From contig NZ_CP128399.1 of the NCBI RefSeq assembly GCF_030389965.1, forward strand, positions 682,001 to 746,000: a DNA stretch of 64,000 bases, given 5' to 3'. This stretch comes from Candidatus Chlorohelix allophototropha (lineage in GTDB: Bacteria > Chloroflexota > Chloroflexia > Chloroheliales > Chloroheliaceae). Both the position numbers and the translations under genes were made by a program. Below are positions 49,954 to 58,414 of this stretch, one piece after another; position 1 is the first letter of the stretch, and each line of letters opens with the position of its first letter. The notes beneath the pieces were generated by a model that saw nothing but the letters and a program-made list of their open reading frames with translations, was not told the DNA's origin and did not search any database.

Positions 49954-50397
49954 TTATGCTTGACCGGGGAGTGGTCCTAGAGCAAAGGTCATTTCCCCAC
50001 GCGCGGCTATCTCGCCATCCACAGTAGCAACTCCATGCGCTTTACCAACCGGTCCGCGCACCTGTATCATTTCTGCCTCAAGTCGCAAAATATCGCCGGG
50101 TCGTACCTGTCGTTTAAAGCGCACGCCATCCATGCCGCCAAAAAAGGCGATTCGCCCTTTATTCTGCTCCATGCCGAGCAACGCCACTGCCCCCACTTGC
50201 GCCAACGCTTCAATGATTAACACGCCGGGCATTACCGGGTAATCGGGGAAATGCCCTTGAAAGAACCATTCGTTATAACTCACGCTTTTAATACCTACTG
50301 CGCGTTTGCCCCATTCCACTTCTATTATCTTGTCAAAGAGCAGGAAAGGGAAACGATGCGGAATAATCTTCTGGATTTCGGGGATTGTCAATTCCAT
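49954..50397 (-). CDS. fabZ: 3-hydroxyacyl-[acyl-carrier-protein] dehydratase FabZ
   Basis: 147 aa. Dehydrates 3-hydroxyacyl-ACP in fatty acid elongation. Hot-dog fold motifs: [40 protein letters not shown] (catalytic His) and [15 protein letters not shown] (catalytic Glu region), [18 protein letters not shown]. The true start is the ATG at 50397, with AAAGGAGA 10 bases upstream; the open frame further upstream has unlike composition. Divergent from the zincin gene with a 67-base intergenic region. Confidence 0.95.
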   Translation of the reverse strand: MELTIPEIQKIIPHRFPFLLFDKIIEVEWGKRAVGIKSVSYNEWFFQGHFPDYPVMPGVLIIEALAQVGAVALLGMEQNKGRIAFFGGMDGVRFKRQVRPGDILRLEAEMIQVRGPVGKAHGVATVDGEIAARGEMTFALGPLPGQA

Positions 50398-50464
50398 GGG
50401 TAGGTTAGTCTCCTTTTTTGAATTAGCTTTTGCCAATTTTACCATATTCGCTATAATCAAGAGC

Positions 50465-50842
50465 ATGAGCAAACTTGAATTTGAAAAATTTGTTAAAATA
50501 GCAATTCGTAAGTTACCACCTCGTTTCAGAAAAGCAATGGCAAGCGGTAATCTGGTAATTGTGGTACAACAACGCCCCACCCGTGAACAACTATTCAAAT
50601 TAAAACTTGATCCGGTAGAAGAAAGCCTGTTCGGTTTATATGAAGGGGTTTCGTTGCCTAATCGCACACAGGGTTATAACATGACCGTACCGGATAAAAT
50701 TACTATTTTTCAAGAACCGTTGGAAGCGGCTTATCCAAATCCTTTGAGTTTGAAAGAACAGGTGCGGCGGACAGTTTTTCACGAAGTCGCCCATTTCTTT
50801 GGTATAAGCGACGAAGAATTAGACGCGATGGGCTGGGGTTAA
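50465..50842 (+). CDS. Minimal zincin-like metallopeptidase family protein
   Basis: 125 aa. Small metalloprotease-like protein (DUF1025-type): [58 protein letters not shown] and the zinc-binding [20 protein letters not shown], in which HEVAH is the HExxH motif and the following Asp/Glu is the third ligand. Length is usual. Physiological substrate unknown. The start ATG at 50465 has only a weak AAGAG upstream; it is divergent from fabZ. Confidence 0.88.
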   Translation: MSKLEFEKFVKIAIRKLPPRFRKAMASGNLVIVVQQRPTREQLFKLKLDPVEESLFGLYEGVSLPNRTQGYNMTVPDKITIFQEPLEAAYPNPLSLKEQVRRTVFHEVAHFFGISDEELDAMGWG

Positions 50843-51025
50843 AAAAAGTAACCGTTCACAAAAGTCAGAAAAGTTGTATAAATTAGCTAAAAAATAAGCA
50901 TATCCCACCCCTACGAATTGTTTCTTATGGATATATGCCGTGAGAAAAGGCGGTTCGTACTTGACCTATAATTCACCTAACCCTAAAATTAAGCCGCGAC
51001 TTGCTTTAGATGAGAAGGGGTTTTT

Positions 51026-51274
51026 ATGCAAAGTATTAAACTGCATTCGCATACTGGCGCAGATGGTATGCTTAAACTAGAAGTGCCGATGGGGCTTGCC
51101 AATACCGATTTTGAGATAGTGTTAATTGTACAACCAGTAACAAAAGCCGAATCTAGCCCGGAAGATTTGGGTTGGCCCACAGGCTTTTTTGAGCAGACTT
51201 ATGGAATATTGGCGGATGACCCGATTGAGCAGGTGGCACAGCTTGAATATGAGGAGCGTGAGGAAATCTTGTGA
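51026..51274 (+). CDS. Antitoxin of a VapBC-type pair
   Basis: 82 aa. MQSIKLHSHTGADGMLKLEV begins with a short beta-rich segment like AbrB/VapB-type or DUF2281-like antitoxins, followed by an acidic C-terminal part (FFEQTYGILADDPIEQVAQL, EYEEREEIL) of the kind that wraps around a PIN toxin. GAAGGG is 8 bases before the ATG. Its TGA stop overlaps the toxin GTG start (GTGA, 51271-51274). Confidence 0.8.
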   Translation: MQSIKLHSHTGADGMLKLEVPMGLANTDFEIVLIVQPVTKAESSPEDLGWPTGFFEQTYGILADDPIEQVAQLEYEEREEIL

Positions 51275-51678
51275 TTTACCTGCTGGATAGTAACACCTGC
51301 ATAAAATATATGAATGGTAGGTCTATAGAAGTTCTGCATCGCCTTCAAGCTTTACCCACGCGAGATATTGGGGTTTGTTCGGTGGTTAAAGCTGAACTGT
51401 ATTATGGTGCGATGAAAAGCCAAGACCCGGCAAGATCTCTTGCTGCCCAAATGTTGTTTTTAAATCAGTTTGTCTCTTTGCCTTTTGATGATGTAGCCGC
51501 TGAAATTTATGGTCAGGAACGGGCTAGATTGACCTTACTTGGTACACCCATCGGCGCAAACGATTTGTTGATTGCCAGTATTGCGCTTGCCAATGGGCTG
51601 ACACTGGTTACGCATAACACCCGCGAGTTTAGCCGGATAAACGGACTGCGACTGGAAGATTGGGAAACTACATTTTAA
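51271..51678 (+). CDS. vapC: PIN-domain ribonuclease toxin (VapC family)
   Basis: 135 aa. Mg-dependent endoribonuclease of toxin-antitoxin systems, usually cutting tRNA or rRNA. Acidic active-site residues are visible: IYLLDSNTCIKYMNGRS (first Asp), CSVVKAELYYGAMKS (Glu), GTPIGANDLLIASIALANGL (Asp) and LVTHNTREFSRINGLRLEDW (the N in place of the often seen D, plus the terminal Asp region). Start is GTG at 51271, overlapping the antitoxin stop by 4 bases, as is common in such pairs. All core residues are present, so it is probably functional. Confidence 0.93.
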   Translation: MIYLLDSNTCIKYMNGRSIEVLHRLQALPTRDIGVCSVVKAELYYGAMKSQDPARSLAAQMLFLNQFVSLPFDDVAAEIYGQERARLTLLGTPIGANDLLIASIALANGLTLVTHNTREFSRINGLRLEDWETTF

Positions 51679-51828
51679 CATACGGCAGCAGCGTGCTGGG
51701 CGACTCTTTGTAGAAAACGGTTCTTCTACAAAGTGTGTAGTACGATTGCAATGATTTTTATAAAGTAAGCTTGAGAGTCAGATTCTAAGCAGCAATCAAA
51801 GCAAGTCACGTTAGCAATGAACCAAAAA

Positions 51829-51851
51829 AGAGACGCAATTGCTGCGCCCCT
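51829..51851 (-). terminator. Intrinsic terminator of the isocitrate dehydrogenase gene
   Basis: On the minus strand AGGGGCGCA (51851-51843), loop GCAAT, TGCGTCTCT (51837-51829): 9-bp stem with two G-T pairs, followed by TTTTTT. It lies 27 bases past the stop codon at 51878. Confidence 0.75.
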
Positions 51852-51877
51852 TGATTTTTGTTAAGCTATTTTCGCGC

Positions 51878-53332
51878 TTACTGCCCGTAACTTTGGGTAT
51901 AGCCTTGTACACCGTCGAAATTATATAGGCTTTCAATTTCGACAAAATCTAGTCCTGCCTCCGCGAATTTGCCGAGCAATTCTACCAAGTCGGCATGCGT
52001 GACTTTATGCCCGTTGCTGGTTTGGAAGCGGCAACGCCAATGGTCGGTGTTAAAGGTTTCAGCCATGCCTTCGGGCCATACCTTAACGCCTCGGTTGGTG
52101 ATAATTTTCAGTTCCAACCCTTTAACGGTAATATTTGTCAGCTTTTCCGCCAATTCATTAGCGCTTGTTCCAGTCCAATCTAGAAACACATCTACGCCCA
52201 CCAGTACTTTGATGGCACGCACCGATTCGATTAGGTGCATTTCATGTGAAGCTACCCCGCCTTCATCGCTGGCTTTGTAAGTAACTGTTTTGAGCGTTTG
52301 CGGTTTCTGCCCTAGACGTGCAACAACCGCTTGCGCAAATTCTTTAGTGCCGACCTTTTCCTTACTTACTCCTTCAGTGTAGATGTCATAAGTATGAATA
52401 CCGTCTTCGATGGTGCGTAACCAAGCGTTGTGGACACGTTCCGCTACCTTTGACTGTCCGATATGAACTAGCATCATCACCGCCCCTAGCAATAAACCGG
52501 AGGGGTTCGCCATATTCTGACCGGCGCGGCGCGGCGCAGAGCCATGAATTGCTTCAAACATGGCGGCATGCTGCCCTATGTTACAAGAACCTGCCAAACC
52601 TACCGAACCCGCGATTTGAGCCGCCACATCGGATAGTATATCGCCGTACAGATTGGGCAACACAATCACATCAAAAGCTTCGGGCGTATCTGCCATTTTG
52701 GCTGCGCCAATATCAACAATCCAACTTTCGTTTTCAATATCCGGATATTCTTTGGCAACCTCGTCAAAGACTTTGTGGAATAACCCATCGGTCATCTTCA
52801 TAATATTATCTTTTATGAAGCAGGTAACCTTTTTGCGGTTATACAACTGGGCATATTCAAAGGCATAGCGGATAATTTTTTCGCTACCGGGGCGGCTGAT
52901 CAATTTGAGTGATTGCACCATTTGTTCAGTTTGGCGATGCTCAATCCCGGTATAGAGATCTTCTTCGTTCTCGCGAACAATTACAATATCCATCCCCGGA
53001 TGCTTGGTATCCACAAAAGGATGGTAGGCTACACAAGGGCGTACATTAGCGTATAGACCAAGCGCATTACGAACCGTCACATTGAGGCTTTTGTATCCGC
53101 CACCTTGCGGTGTGGTGATGGGCGCTTTCAGGAAAACTTTAGTGCGGCGGATTGATTCCCAAGCGTCCGCTTCTATTCCGGCAGTATTGCCGCTCAAATA
53201 TACCTGTTCACCCACAGCCACTTTCTCAATTTCGATTTCTGCGCCAGCTTCAAGAATGATTTGAAGGGTAGCATCCATGATTTCGGGCCCAATCCCGTCA
53301 CCATGCGCTACAGATATGGGGGTTTTAGACAT
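51878..53332 (-). CDS. icd: Isocitrate dehydrogenase (Thermus/Rickettsia-type)
   Basis: 484 aa. Oxidative decarboxylation of isocitrate to 2-oxoglutarate in the TCA cycle. Motifs: ISVAHGDGIGPEIMDATLQI, VTVRNALGLYANVRPCVAYH (substrate Arg set), VIVRENEEDLYTGIEHRQTE, CFIKDNIMKMTDGLFHKVFD (catalytic Lys), IVLPNLYGDILSDVAAQIAG (metal Asp pair) and FEAIHGSAPRRAGQNMANPS (adenine site). The C-terminal 140-residue extension after residue 340 (SVRAIKVLVGVDVFLDWTGT) is typical of the approximately 490-aa bacterial subfamily. Cofactor (NAD or NADP) is not safely readable, although NADP is usual. It has its own terminator. Confidence 0.92.
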   Translation of the reverse strand: MSKTPISVAHGDGIGPEIMDATLQIILEAGAEIEIEKVAVGEQVYLSGNTAGIEADAWESIRRTKVFLKAPITTPQGGGYKSLNVTVRNALGLYANVRPCVAYHPFVDTKHPGMDIVIVRENEEDLYTGIEHRQTEQMVQSLKLISRPGSEKIIRYAFEYAQLYNRKKVTCFIKDNIMKMTDGLFHKVFDEVAKEYPDIENESWIVDIGAAKMADTPEAFDVIVLPNLYGDILSDVAAQIAGSVGLAGSCNIGQHAAMFEAIHGSAPRRAGQNMANPSGLLLGAVMMLVHIGQSKVAERVHNAWLRTIEDGIHTYDIYTEGVSKEKVGTKEFAQAVVARLGQKPQTLKTVTYKASDEGGVASHEMHLIESVRAIKVLVGVDVFLDWTGTSANELAEKLTNITVKGLELKIITNRGVKVWPEGMAETFNTDHWRCRFQTSNGHKVTHADLVELLGKFAEAGLDFVEIESLYNFDGVQGYTQSYGQ

Positions 53333-53428
53333 TAGAACCTTTTCTCCTGCTCATAATAAAAATGAGGTATTTACAATATTAATATAACATGCACTGTTTC
53401 TTCACACAAATTGTGCTTAGCAATGATG

Positions 53429-54247
53429 TTAATAGGTTGCCAGCAAATCTTTCCACTTTGCTGCCATTATGCGGTTCTTACCGGTGCGCTCTGTATCAGC
53501 ATGTGCCAGTGTAATTTCGTAGCTAATCCCATCCATTGTGTTAATGAGTAGCGTATCCTCGTTTTGTTTGACCGTGCTGATGTCCTTACGGTGGAGTACC
53601 AACAAGCTTTTGCCGGTTCTGATAGCAGGATTTGGTCGTTTTTCTTTACCGTATATGAGAAGGTAGTGGAGAGTTAAAAGCATTAATCCGGCTTCGGGTG
53701 AAAATCCGTGGGTTTCGCTAAGCAAACGCATGCGTACAGGCTCAGGACCTTGCATAGGCTTTTCAATAGAATAAGGTGCTAGTAACCGTTCCACTTCGGC
53801 TCTATCCTCTTTGCGCAGCATAGAGGCATGCACGAATATTGTCTCAAATTTCGTTAACAGACGGATTCCATTCGCGCCAGTCGGGTCTAGTTTAAATCCG
53901 GTCTTGCCATAGCTGAATCGCTCGTAATCGTAGCACGCGGTTTTGGCACGTGATAGGTCGAACTCCACCAAAATTTTCGACCCGTTTTTTACATATAGGC
54001 AATTGTTTTCATGTACCAGCGTTGTACTTACTACCACTATGCTGACATATATTGCGGTCATTAAACCGATGACACTCAAACCGACTAGCAAGAGTCCCAG
54101 CAGGGCAAGTAGGGTAAAAGTTATCGGTGTGGTATTGATGAGTGTTGCACCTAAACCTACCAACGCTATTCCGAAAAGAATCAGGAAAAGAGCGTTAAAA
54201 ATTAGCTTTACATAACGATTAGGCACAAAACGGAAATTAAACGCCAA
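53429..54247 (-). CDS. Hypothetical membrane protein downstream of ruvB
   Basis: 272 aa, unknown function. Two hydrophobic segments near the N-terminus (LIFNALFLILFGIALVGLG, FTLLALLGLLLVGLSVIGLM) anchor a cytoplasmic beta-rich part (ENNCLYVKNGSKILVEFDLS, IRLLTKFETIFVHAS, RTGKSLLVLHRKDISTVKQN) that resembles a PH-like domain, but the match is weak. Start is a TTG at 54247 with AGGAGA 9 bases upstream. It begins 17 bases after the ruvB stop and is likely co-transcribed with it; the link to recombination is not obvious. Confidence 0.7.
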   Translation of the reverse strand: MAFNFRFVPNRYVKLIFNALFLILFGIALVGLGATLINTTPITFTLLALLGLLLVGLSVIGLMTAIYVSIVVVSTTLVHENNCLYVKNGSKILVEFDLSRAKTACYDYERFSYGKTGFKLDPTGANGIRLLTKFETIFVHASMLRKEDRAEVERLLAPYSIEKPMQGPEPVRMRLLSETHGFSPEAGLMLLTLHYLLIYGKEKRPNPAIRTGKSLLVLHRKDISTVKQNEDTLLINTMDGISYEITLAHADTERTGKNRIMAAKWKDLLATY

Positions 54248-54263
54248 AGCAGGTTTCTCCTGT

Positions 54264-55367
54264 TTATTCGTCAGTTGCGGAATCCCATAAGGTAGATTGG
54301 CGGGTTACAGTTGAGGTGGTATCGGAAGCTACTAAACCAAGCCGATCTCGTGCGCGGGCGGTAGGATTGCGCTTCAGGTGGTCGTAGGCACTTTGAGTAA
54401 CAATGCGCCCACGCGGGGTACGCACAATGAAGCCGAGTTGCAGTAAATAGGGTTCGTATACATCCATGATAGCATCGGTTTCTTCGCTGGTAGCAGCAGC
54501 AAGCGTTTCTATGCCTACGGGACCACCATCGAATTTGTCAATCAAGGCTGTCAGAATGCGCCTATCGCCATCGTCCAGACCTAATTCGTCAACGTCCAAC
54601 ATATTGAGCGCGTCTTGCGCCACTTTGCGAGTAATATGTCCTTCGGCACGAACTTGCGCATAATCTCGCACACGTTTTAGCAAACGGTTGGCGACACGGG
54701 GAGTACCTCTAGAACGGCGGGCAATTTCGGCTGCCCCTTCCGCATCCACCGGAATACGTAATATCACGGCGCTGCGTTGAATTATCAACTCCATTGCCGC
54801 CTGATCGTAAAAATCGAGCCGATAAACTGCTCCAAAACGATCACGCAAGGGCGAAGTTAAGAGCGCAAGACGGGTGGTAGCGCCGATTATGGTAAAGCGC
54901 GGCAACCTGAGATGGATAGTCTGCGCGCTTGGTCCTTTCCCGGTAACAAGGTCAACCGCGAAGTCCTCCATTGCCGGATATAACACTTCTTCAATGGTGC
55001 GGTTCAAGCGGTGAATTTCATCAATGAACAGGATATCTTCACGCTTAAGGTTGGTTAGTATCGCTACCAAATCCCCAGCGCGTTCGATGGCAGGTCCACT
55101 GGTGACGCGAATATTTACGCCCATTTCGGCAGCAAGAATGTTGCTCAGCGTAGTTTTGCCAAGCCCGGGAGGCCCATAAAATAAAACGTGGTCAAGCGGT
55201 TCTTTGCGCGCTTTGGCAGCTTCGATTAATATTTGCAGGCTTTCCTTTATTTTATCCTGCCCTATATATTCAGCAATGGTGCGCGGACGCAAAGTAGCTT
55301 CAAAGGCACGCTCTTCCGGGCGTTTCTTAGCTGAAATAGGTCTTTCGTTGCTTTCAGAATCTAGCAT
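54264..55367 (-). CDS. ruvB: Holliday junction branch-migration ATPase RuvB
   Basis: 367 aa. AAA+ motor that drives branch migration with RuvA. Motifs: [40 protein letters not shown] (Walker A), [20 protein letters not shown] (Walker B), [20 protein letters not shown] (sensor 1 and Arg finger), [20 protein letters not shown] (sensor 2) and the winged-helix C-terminus ([19 protein letters not shown]). A basic Ser/Arg/Lys-rich N-terminal lead and a 25-residue C-terminal tail are slightly longer than in E. coli. No ruvA or ruvC is in the window. Confidence 0.97.
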   Translation of the reverse strand: MLDSESNERPISAKKRPEERAFEATLRPRTIAEYIGQDKIKESLQILIEAAKARKEPLDHVLFYGPPGLGKTTLSNILAAEMGVNIRVTSGPAIERAGDLVAILTNLKREDILFIDEIHRLNRTIEEVLYPAMEDFAVDLVTGKGPSAQTIHLRLPRFTIIGATTRLALLTSPLRDRFGAVYRLDFYDQAAMELIIQRSAVILRIPVDAEGAAEIARRSRGTPRVANRLLKRVRDYAQVRAEGHITRKVAQDALNMLDVDELGLDDGDRRILTALIDKFDGGPVGIETLAAATSEETDAIMDVYEPYLLQLGFIVRTPRGRIVTQSAYDHLKRNPTARARDRLGLVASDTTSTVTRQSTLWDSATDE

Positions 55368-55451
55368 TGGGAAAATTTTATATCTTGTTATATAATCTTA
55401 TTAATATTTTGCGCTAATTATAGCGCGTTTGTTCATATTTGTCTCGCGAAA

Positions 55452-56297
55452 GTGCAAGGGATGACTGATAAACACTTTCAAGCAGTTTCAAATCGCTTGA
55501 GCAAAAGCTATCAGCTTCTGGCTGAGGTTGAGCAACGGCTGATAAACCCCCATGACGAATCCACACAACGGGCGGGTTTGCTAAAAAGCAAACAGAAAAT
55601 AGAGGAACGTATTTCTGAATTGGAAATCACGTTACTGAGCCCTGCCAGACCCACTCTACCGGATAAATCAATTCATTCGCCTTCGTTTGAAACCCTGATT
55701 AGCTATCTGGAAGATCCTGACCCGGCGGTACGTTTCTGGGCATTAGGCGAATTAGCCGCCTCTAACCAGCAGGAGGCTTATCCATATCTACTCAAATCTT
55801 TGAAAGACTCTGACCCTGAAATTAGAGTTACGGCGGTTGAAGCGCTTGCCCGTTTTGGGCGGTATGCAGTAAAACCCTTGCTGGCTTTATTTAGTGACCG
55901 CGATTACCGGGTGAGAAATAGCGTAGTAACTGCGCTAGCTTGCATTGGTCCCACTATTTTGCCCTATCTTATTAATCTACTCAAGGATGAAATGGTGGAA
56001 AAGCATGTTCTGGTAGTTGCTACGCTGCGTGAAACTGGTCCTGTTCTTTTACCTCAATTGCATGAAATGTTGCGTTGGCCCTATTCTAATCTGGTGTATT
56101 CGATTGTTACCGTGATCGGTGATTTGGGTAATGACGAAAGCCTGACATGGCTGCAACCATTAGCGGACGGGCAGTGGCAGCCTACCAGTTGGGGAGCTTC
56201 TATTAGCGAAGCAGCCCGAAATGCAATCCGTAAAATTCGCCGAAGAAAAACTATGTTTGAATCCGGTAAGAAGCCCGGTAGTGATGAAGATTTCTAG
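55452..56297 (+). CDS. HEAT-repeat protein
   Basis: 281 aa. Residues 1-60 are a helical lead, possibly coiled coil (VSNRLSKSYQLLAEVEQRLI). About 80-265 are HEAT/PBS-lyase-like repeats: LISYLEDPDPAVRFWALGEL, YLLKSLKDSDPEIRVTAVEA, PLLALFSDRDYRVRNSVVTA, YLINLLKDEMVEKHVLVVAT and QLHEMLRWPYSNLVYSIVTV. Such arrays act as binding scaffolds; no enzymatic motif is seen. Start is uncertain: GTG at 55452 (no good ribosome-binding site) or ATG at 55461 (AAGGG directly adjacent). Divergent from ruvB. Confidence 0.82.
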   Translation: MQGMTDKHFQAVSNRLSKSYQLLAEVEQRLINPHDESTQRAGLLKSKQKIEERISELEITLLSPARPTLPDKSIHSPSFETLISYLEDPDPAVRFWALGELAASNQQEAYPYLLKSLKDSDPEIRVTAVEALARFGRYAVKPLLALFSDRDYRVRNSVVTALACIGPTILPYLINLLKDEMVEKHVLVVATLRETGPVLLPQLHEMLRWPYSNLVYSIVTVIGDLGNDESLTWLQPLADGQWQPTSWGASISEAARNAIRKIRRRKTMFESGKKPGSDEDF

Positions 56298-56298
56298 C

Positions 56299-57120
56299 AT
56301 GCCGCAATCCCATTCAGGCAAAGTACAGGTTGGCACATTAAAGCTTGCTTATGAGCAAGTTACTCCGGCAGAATCACAGGGCAATCTTTTGTTGCTCACC
56401 GGGCTTGGCGCAACCAAAGCCGCTTGGTATGGGCATCTCACCACCTTTGGGCGACAGTATAGAACCGTTGCTATGGATCATCGGGATGCCGGTGGCAGTG
56501 ATAATTCGTTGGAATCTTATACTACTCAAGATCAAGCGCACGATGCCGCCGCTGTTATTAAAGCGTTGAACCTTGCCCCCTCGCATGTTATCGGGGTTTC
56601 GATGGGCGGCTATGTGGCAATGGAACTGGCTTTAGGCTATCCTGAACTGGTAAGCAGCCTGATACTGGTATGTACCAGCGATGGCGCACCTTCTAATTTA
56701 CCGCCTACATCGCAAGGACTGGCTGCCTTGGAGTGGTTTCCCGGAGAAGACGGCGTCGCTTTTCTCAGGCGTAGCTACCCTTTAATCGTTGCCCCCGGCT
56801 ATTTCGATAAATATCCTGAAAGGTTGCAAAAGCTGGTTGAGGGAATGGCAAAAAGTATGATGCCGTATGAGAATTATCAGCGGCAGAAAGCTACGATTAT
56901 GCGCCGCAGCCTGTACCCACGTGTGTGCCAGTTGGCTAAACCCACCCTCATTTTAAATGGTGAGGATGACCCTGTTTGTCCGGTAGAAAATGCACGTGAA
57001 TTAGCACAACACATACCCAGTGCAAAGCTGATTACTTACCCTGACTGTGGGCATTTGGTAACTATGGAGAAAAGCCGTGAATTTACCGCAGATGTTCTGG
57101 CTTTTTTGAAACACCGTTAA
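56299..57120 (+). CDS. Alpha/beta hydrolase
   Basis: 273 aa. Alpha/beta fold hydrolase: LLLLTGLGATKAAWYGHLTT (oxyanion loop), VAMDHRDAGGSD, HVIGVSMGGYVAMELALGYP (nucleophile elbow with catalytic Ser), TLILNGEDDPVCPVENAREL (catalytic Asp) and ITYPDCGHLVTMEKSREF (catalytic His). Substrate unknown; overall like small esterases or C-C hydrolases. The ATG at 56299 (MPQSHSGKVQ) is taken because GAAG lies about 8 bases upstream; an ATG at 56284 overlapping the HEAT-protein stop is an alternative. Close spacing suggests co-transcription with that gene. Confidence 0.88.
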   Translation: MPQSHSGKVQVGTLKLAYEQVTPAESQGNLLLLTGLGATKAAWYGHLTTFGRQYRTVAMDHRDAGGSDNSLESYTTQDQAHDAAAVIKALNLAPSHVIGVSMGGYVAMELALGYPELVSSLILVCTSDGAPSNLPPTSQGLAALEWFPGEDGVAFLRRSYPLIVAPGYFDKYPERLQKLVEGMAKSMMPYENYQRQKATIMRRSLYPRVCQLAKPTLILNGEDDPVCPVENARELAQHIPSAKLITYPDCGHLVTMEKSREFTADVLAFLKHR

Positions 57121-57202
57121 GCTCTAGTTTCTACAAGTTTTATAGCGTAAAGGGTGTTAGCTCACATCAATGCGTGGCTTGACACAGGGATCTACGATAG
57201 TG

Positions 57203-57499
57203 TTAGTTTAATTCTTTTACCGCATCAACATTTAAAGTTATACCATCTTCTGAGGAAAAATGAATTACAGCAACTATTGTTTCGAAAAAATCATCATAAA
57301 CTGCTAATCCAGTTCTTTTTGCATCAAGACCATCGGACTCAAGGATAGCAACAAGTTTAGCTTTTTCTCTATCCCAACTAATTTTAGGGTTATAAAGATA
57401 TTCTCTTAAAGAGAGTGCCGCTATTAAGCTTGAAAGGTTATCCTTCACTTCATTTTCGCTCAGACCTAATAAAGATAAGTTAACCGAAAACCTCTTCAT
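57203..57499 (-). CDS. Hypothetical protein, 98 aa
   Basis: No family recognised. MKRFSVNLSLLGLSENEVKD, NLSSLIAALSLREYLYNP and IVAVIHFSSEDGITLNVDAV suggest a small alpha/beta protein with normal bacterial composition. No membrane or catalytic motif. The ATG at 57499 has only a weak purine stretch upstream, so confidence is moderate. It stands alone, in the direction of the urt genes. Confidence 0.55.
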   Translation of the reverse strand: MKRFSVNLSLLGLSENEVKDNLSSLIAALSLREYLYNPKISWDREKAKLVAILESDGLDAKRTGLAVYDDFFETIVAVIHFSSEDGITLNVDAVKELN

Positions 57500-57709
57500 C
57501 TTTTATTCTCGATTATGAGCTAATCATACAACCCACTATTCCCTTACTTATGCCAAATTGAGTGTTGTAAATAAAACCAACAAGGTCTGCGCTGAAGTAA
57601 AGTTTCCCAATTCCATTCTGGAAAGAGTTTTAAGGAACAAAGCTTTTTTGTCTTATTAAGGGAAAGGGTCACTACTTGGAAGTCATTAAATAAAGAAACT
57701 ATTACTCGC
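57500..57709. other. AT-rich gap downstream of urtE
   Basis: About 210 bases with no convincing gene; a short leftward frame at 57544-57747 overlaps the urtE end and has unusual composition. No clear terminator hairpin for urtE could be identified. Confidence 0.4.
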
Positions 57710-58414
57710 TCAAATACCCAGATATTCCCGTTGCAAATCTTGGTCATTCAGAATCGCTTCGGCAGGAATTTCGCGTTTGACTTGACCTTTATCCACTAGA
57801 ATTGCACGTAACGCCAAATGTACCGCGAAATCCAGATTTTGCTCGACCAGCAAGACGGTTATATTTTTCTCCGTATTAATTCGTCGGATAATCTCTGCTA
57901 TCTGATCCACAATCGAAGGTTGCACACCCTCGGTTGGTTCATCCAGCAGTAATAGCTTGGGATTTGTTAGCAGGGCACGTGCCAACGCCAAAATTTGTTG
58001 CTGTCCACCGCTCAGGCTACCGCCACGCAAATTGCGCTTTTCCGCCAATACCGGAAATTCGCTGAAAGTTTCCTCTAGCTTCAAATTCAGGTTTGGTTGG
58101 CGAGAAGCATAGCCTGCTACTTTCAGGTTCTCCAACACCGTCAGGTTAGGGAAAATTTCGCGCCCCTGCGGTACATAAGCAATCCCCATTTGGGCGCGTT
58201 CATGCGCGTGCTTATGAGAGATGTCTTTATCGTCAAATGTTATTATGCCCGATTGCATAGGCAGTGTACCCGCGATTGCCCGCAACAGGGTGGATTTGCC
58301 TGCACCGTTACGCCCCAACACGGCTACTATTTCTCCGTTTGCAATCTCAAGATTAAATCCGGATAGTACAGTGGTGCGTTTGTAACCGACTGTAAGGTTA
58401 CTTAACTTCAACAT
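57710..58414 (-). CDS. urtE: ABC transporter ATP-binding protein, UrtE/LivF type
   Basis: 234 aa. One of two nucleotide-binding subunits of a urea or branched-chain amino acid type importer. Walker A VLGRNGAGKSTLLRAIAGTL, Q-loop IAYVPQGREIFPNLTVLENL, signature SLSGGQQQILALARALL, Walker B LLLLDEPTEGVQPSIVDQIA and H-loop ITVLLVEQNLDFAVHLA. The DEPTEGVQPSIV segment is typical of UrtE. The ATG at 58414 is chosen (GGGGAGA 8 bases upstream); it overlaps the end of the preceding permease-ATPase gene by 17 bases. Confidence 0.9.
   Translation of the reverse strand: MLKLSNLTVGYKRTTVLSGFNLEIANGEIVAVLGRNGAGKSTLLRAIAGTLPMQSGIITFDDKDISHKHAHERAQMGIAYVPQGREIFPNLTVLENLKVAGYASRQPNLNLKLEETFSEFPVLAEKRNLRGGSLSGGQQQILALARALLTNPKLLLLDEPTEGVQPSIVDQIAEIIRRINTEKNITVLLVEQNLDFAVHLALRAILVDKGQVKREIPAEAILNDQDLQREYLGI

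Noticed and set aside
57544-57747. 67-codon leftward frame next to urtE
   Set aside because: Overlaps the certain 3' end of urtE and has aromatic- and Cys-rich composition unlike neighbouring proteins.
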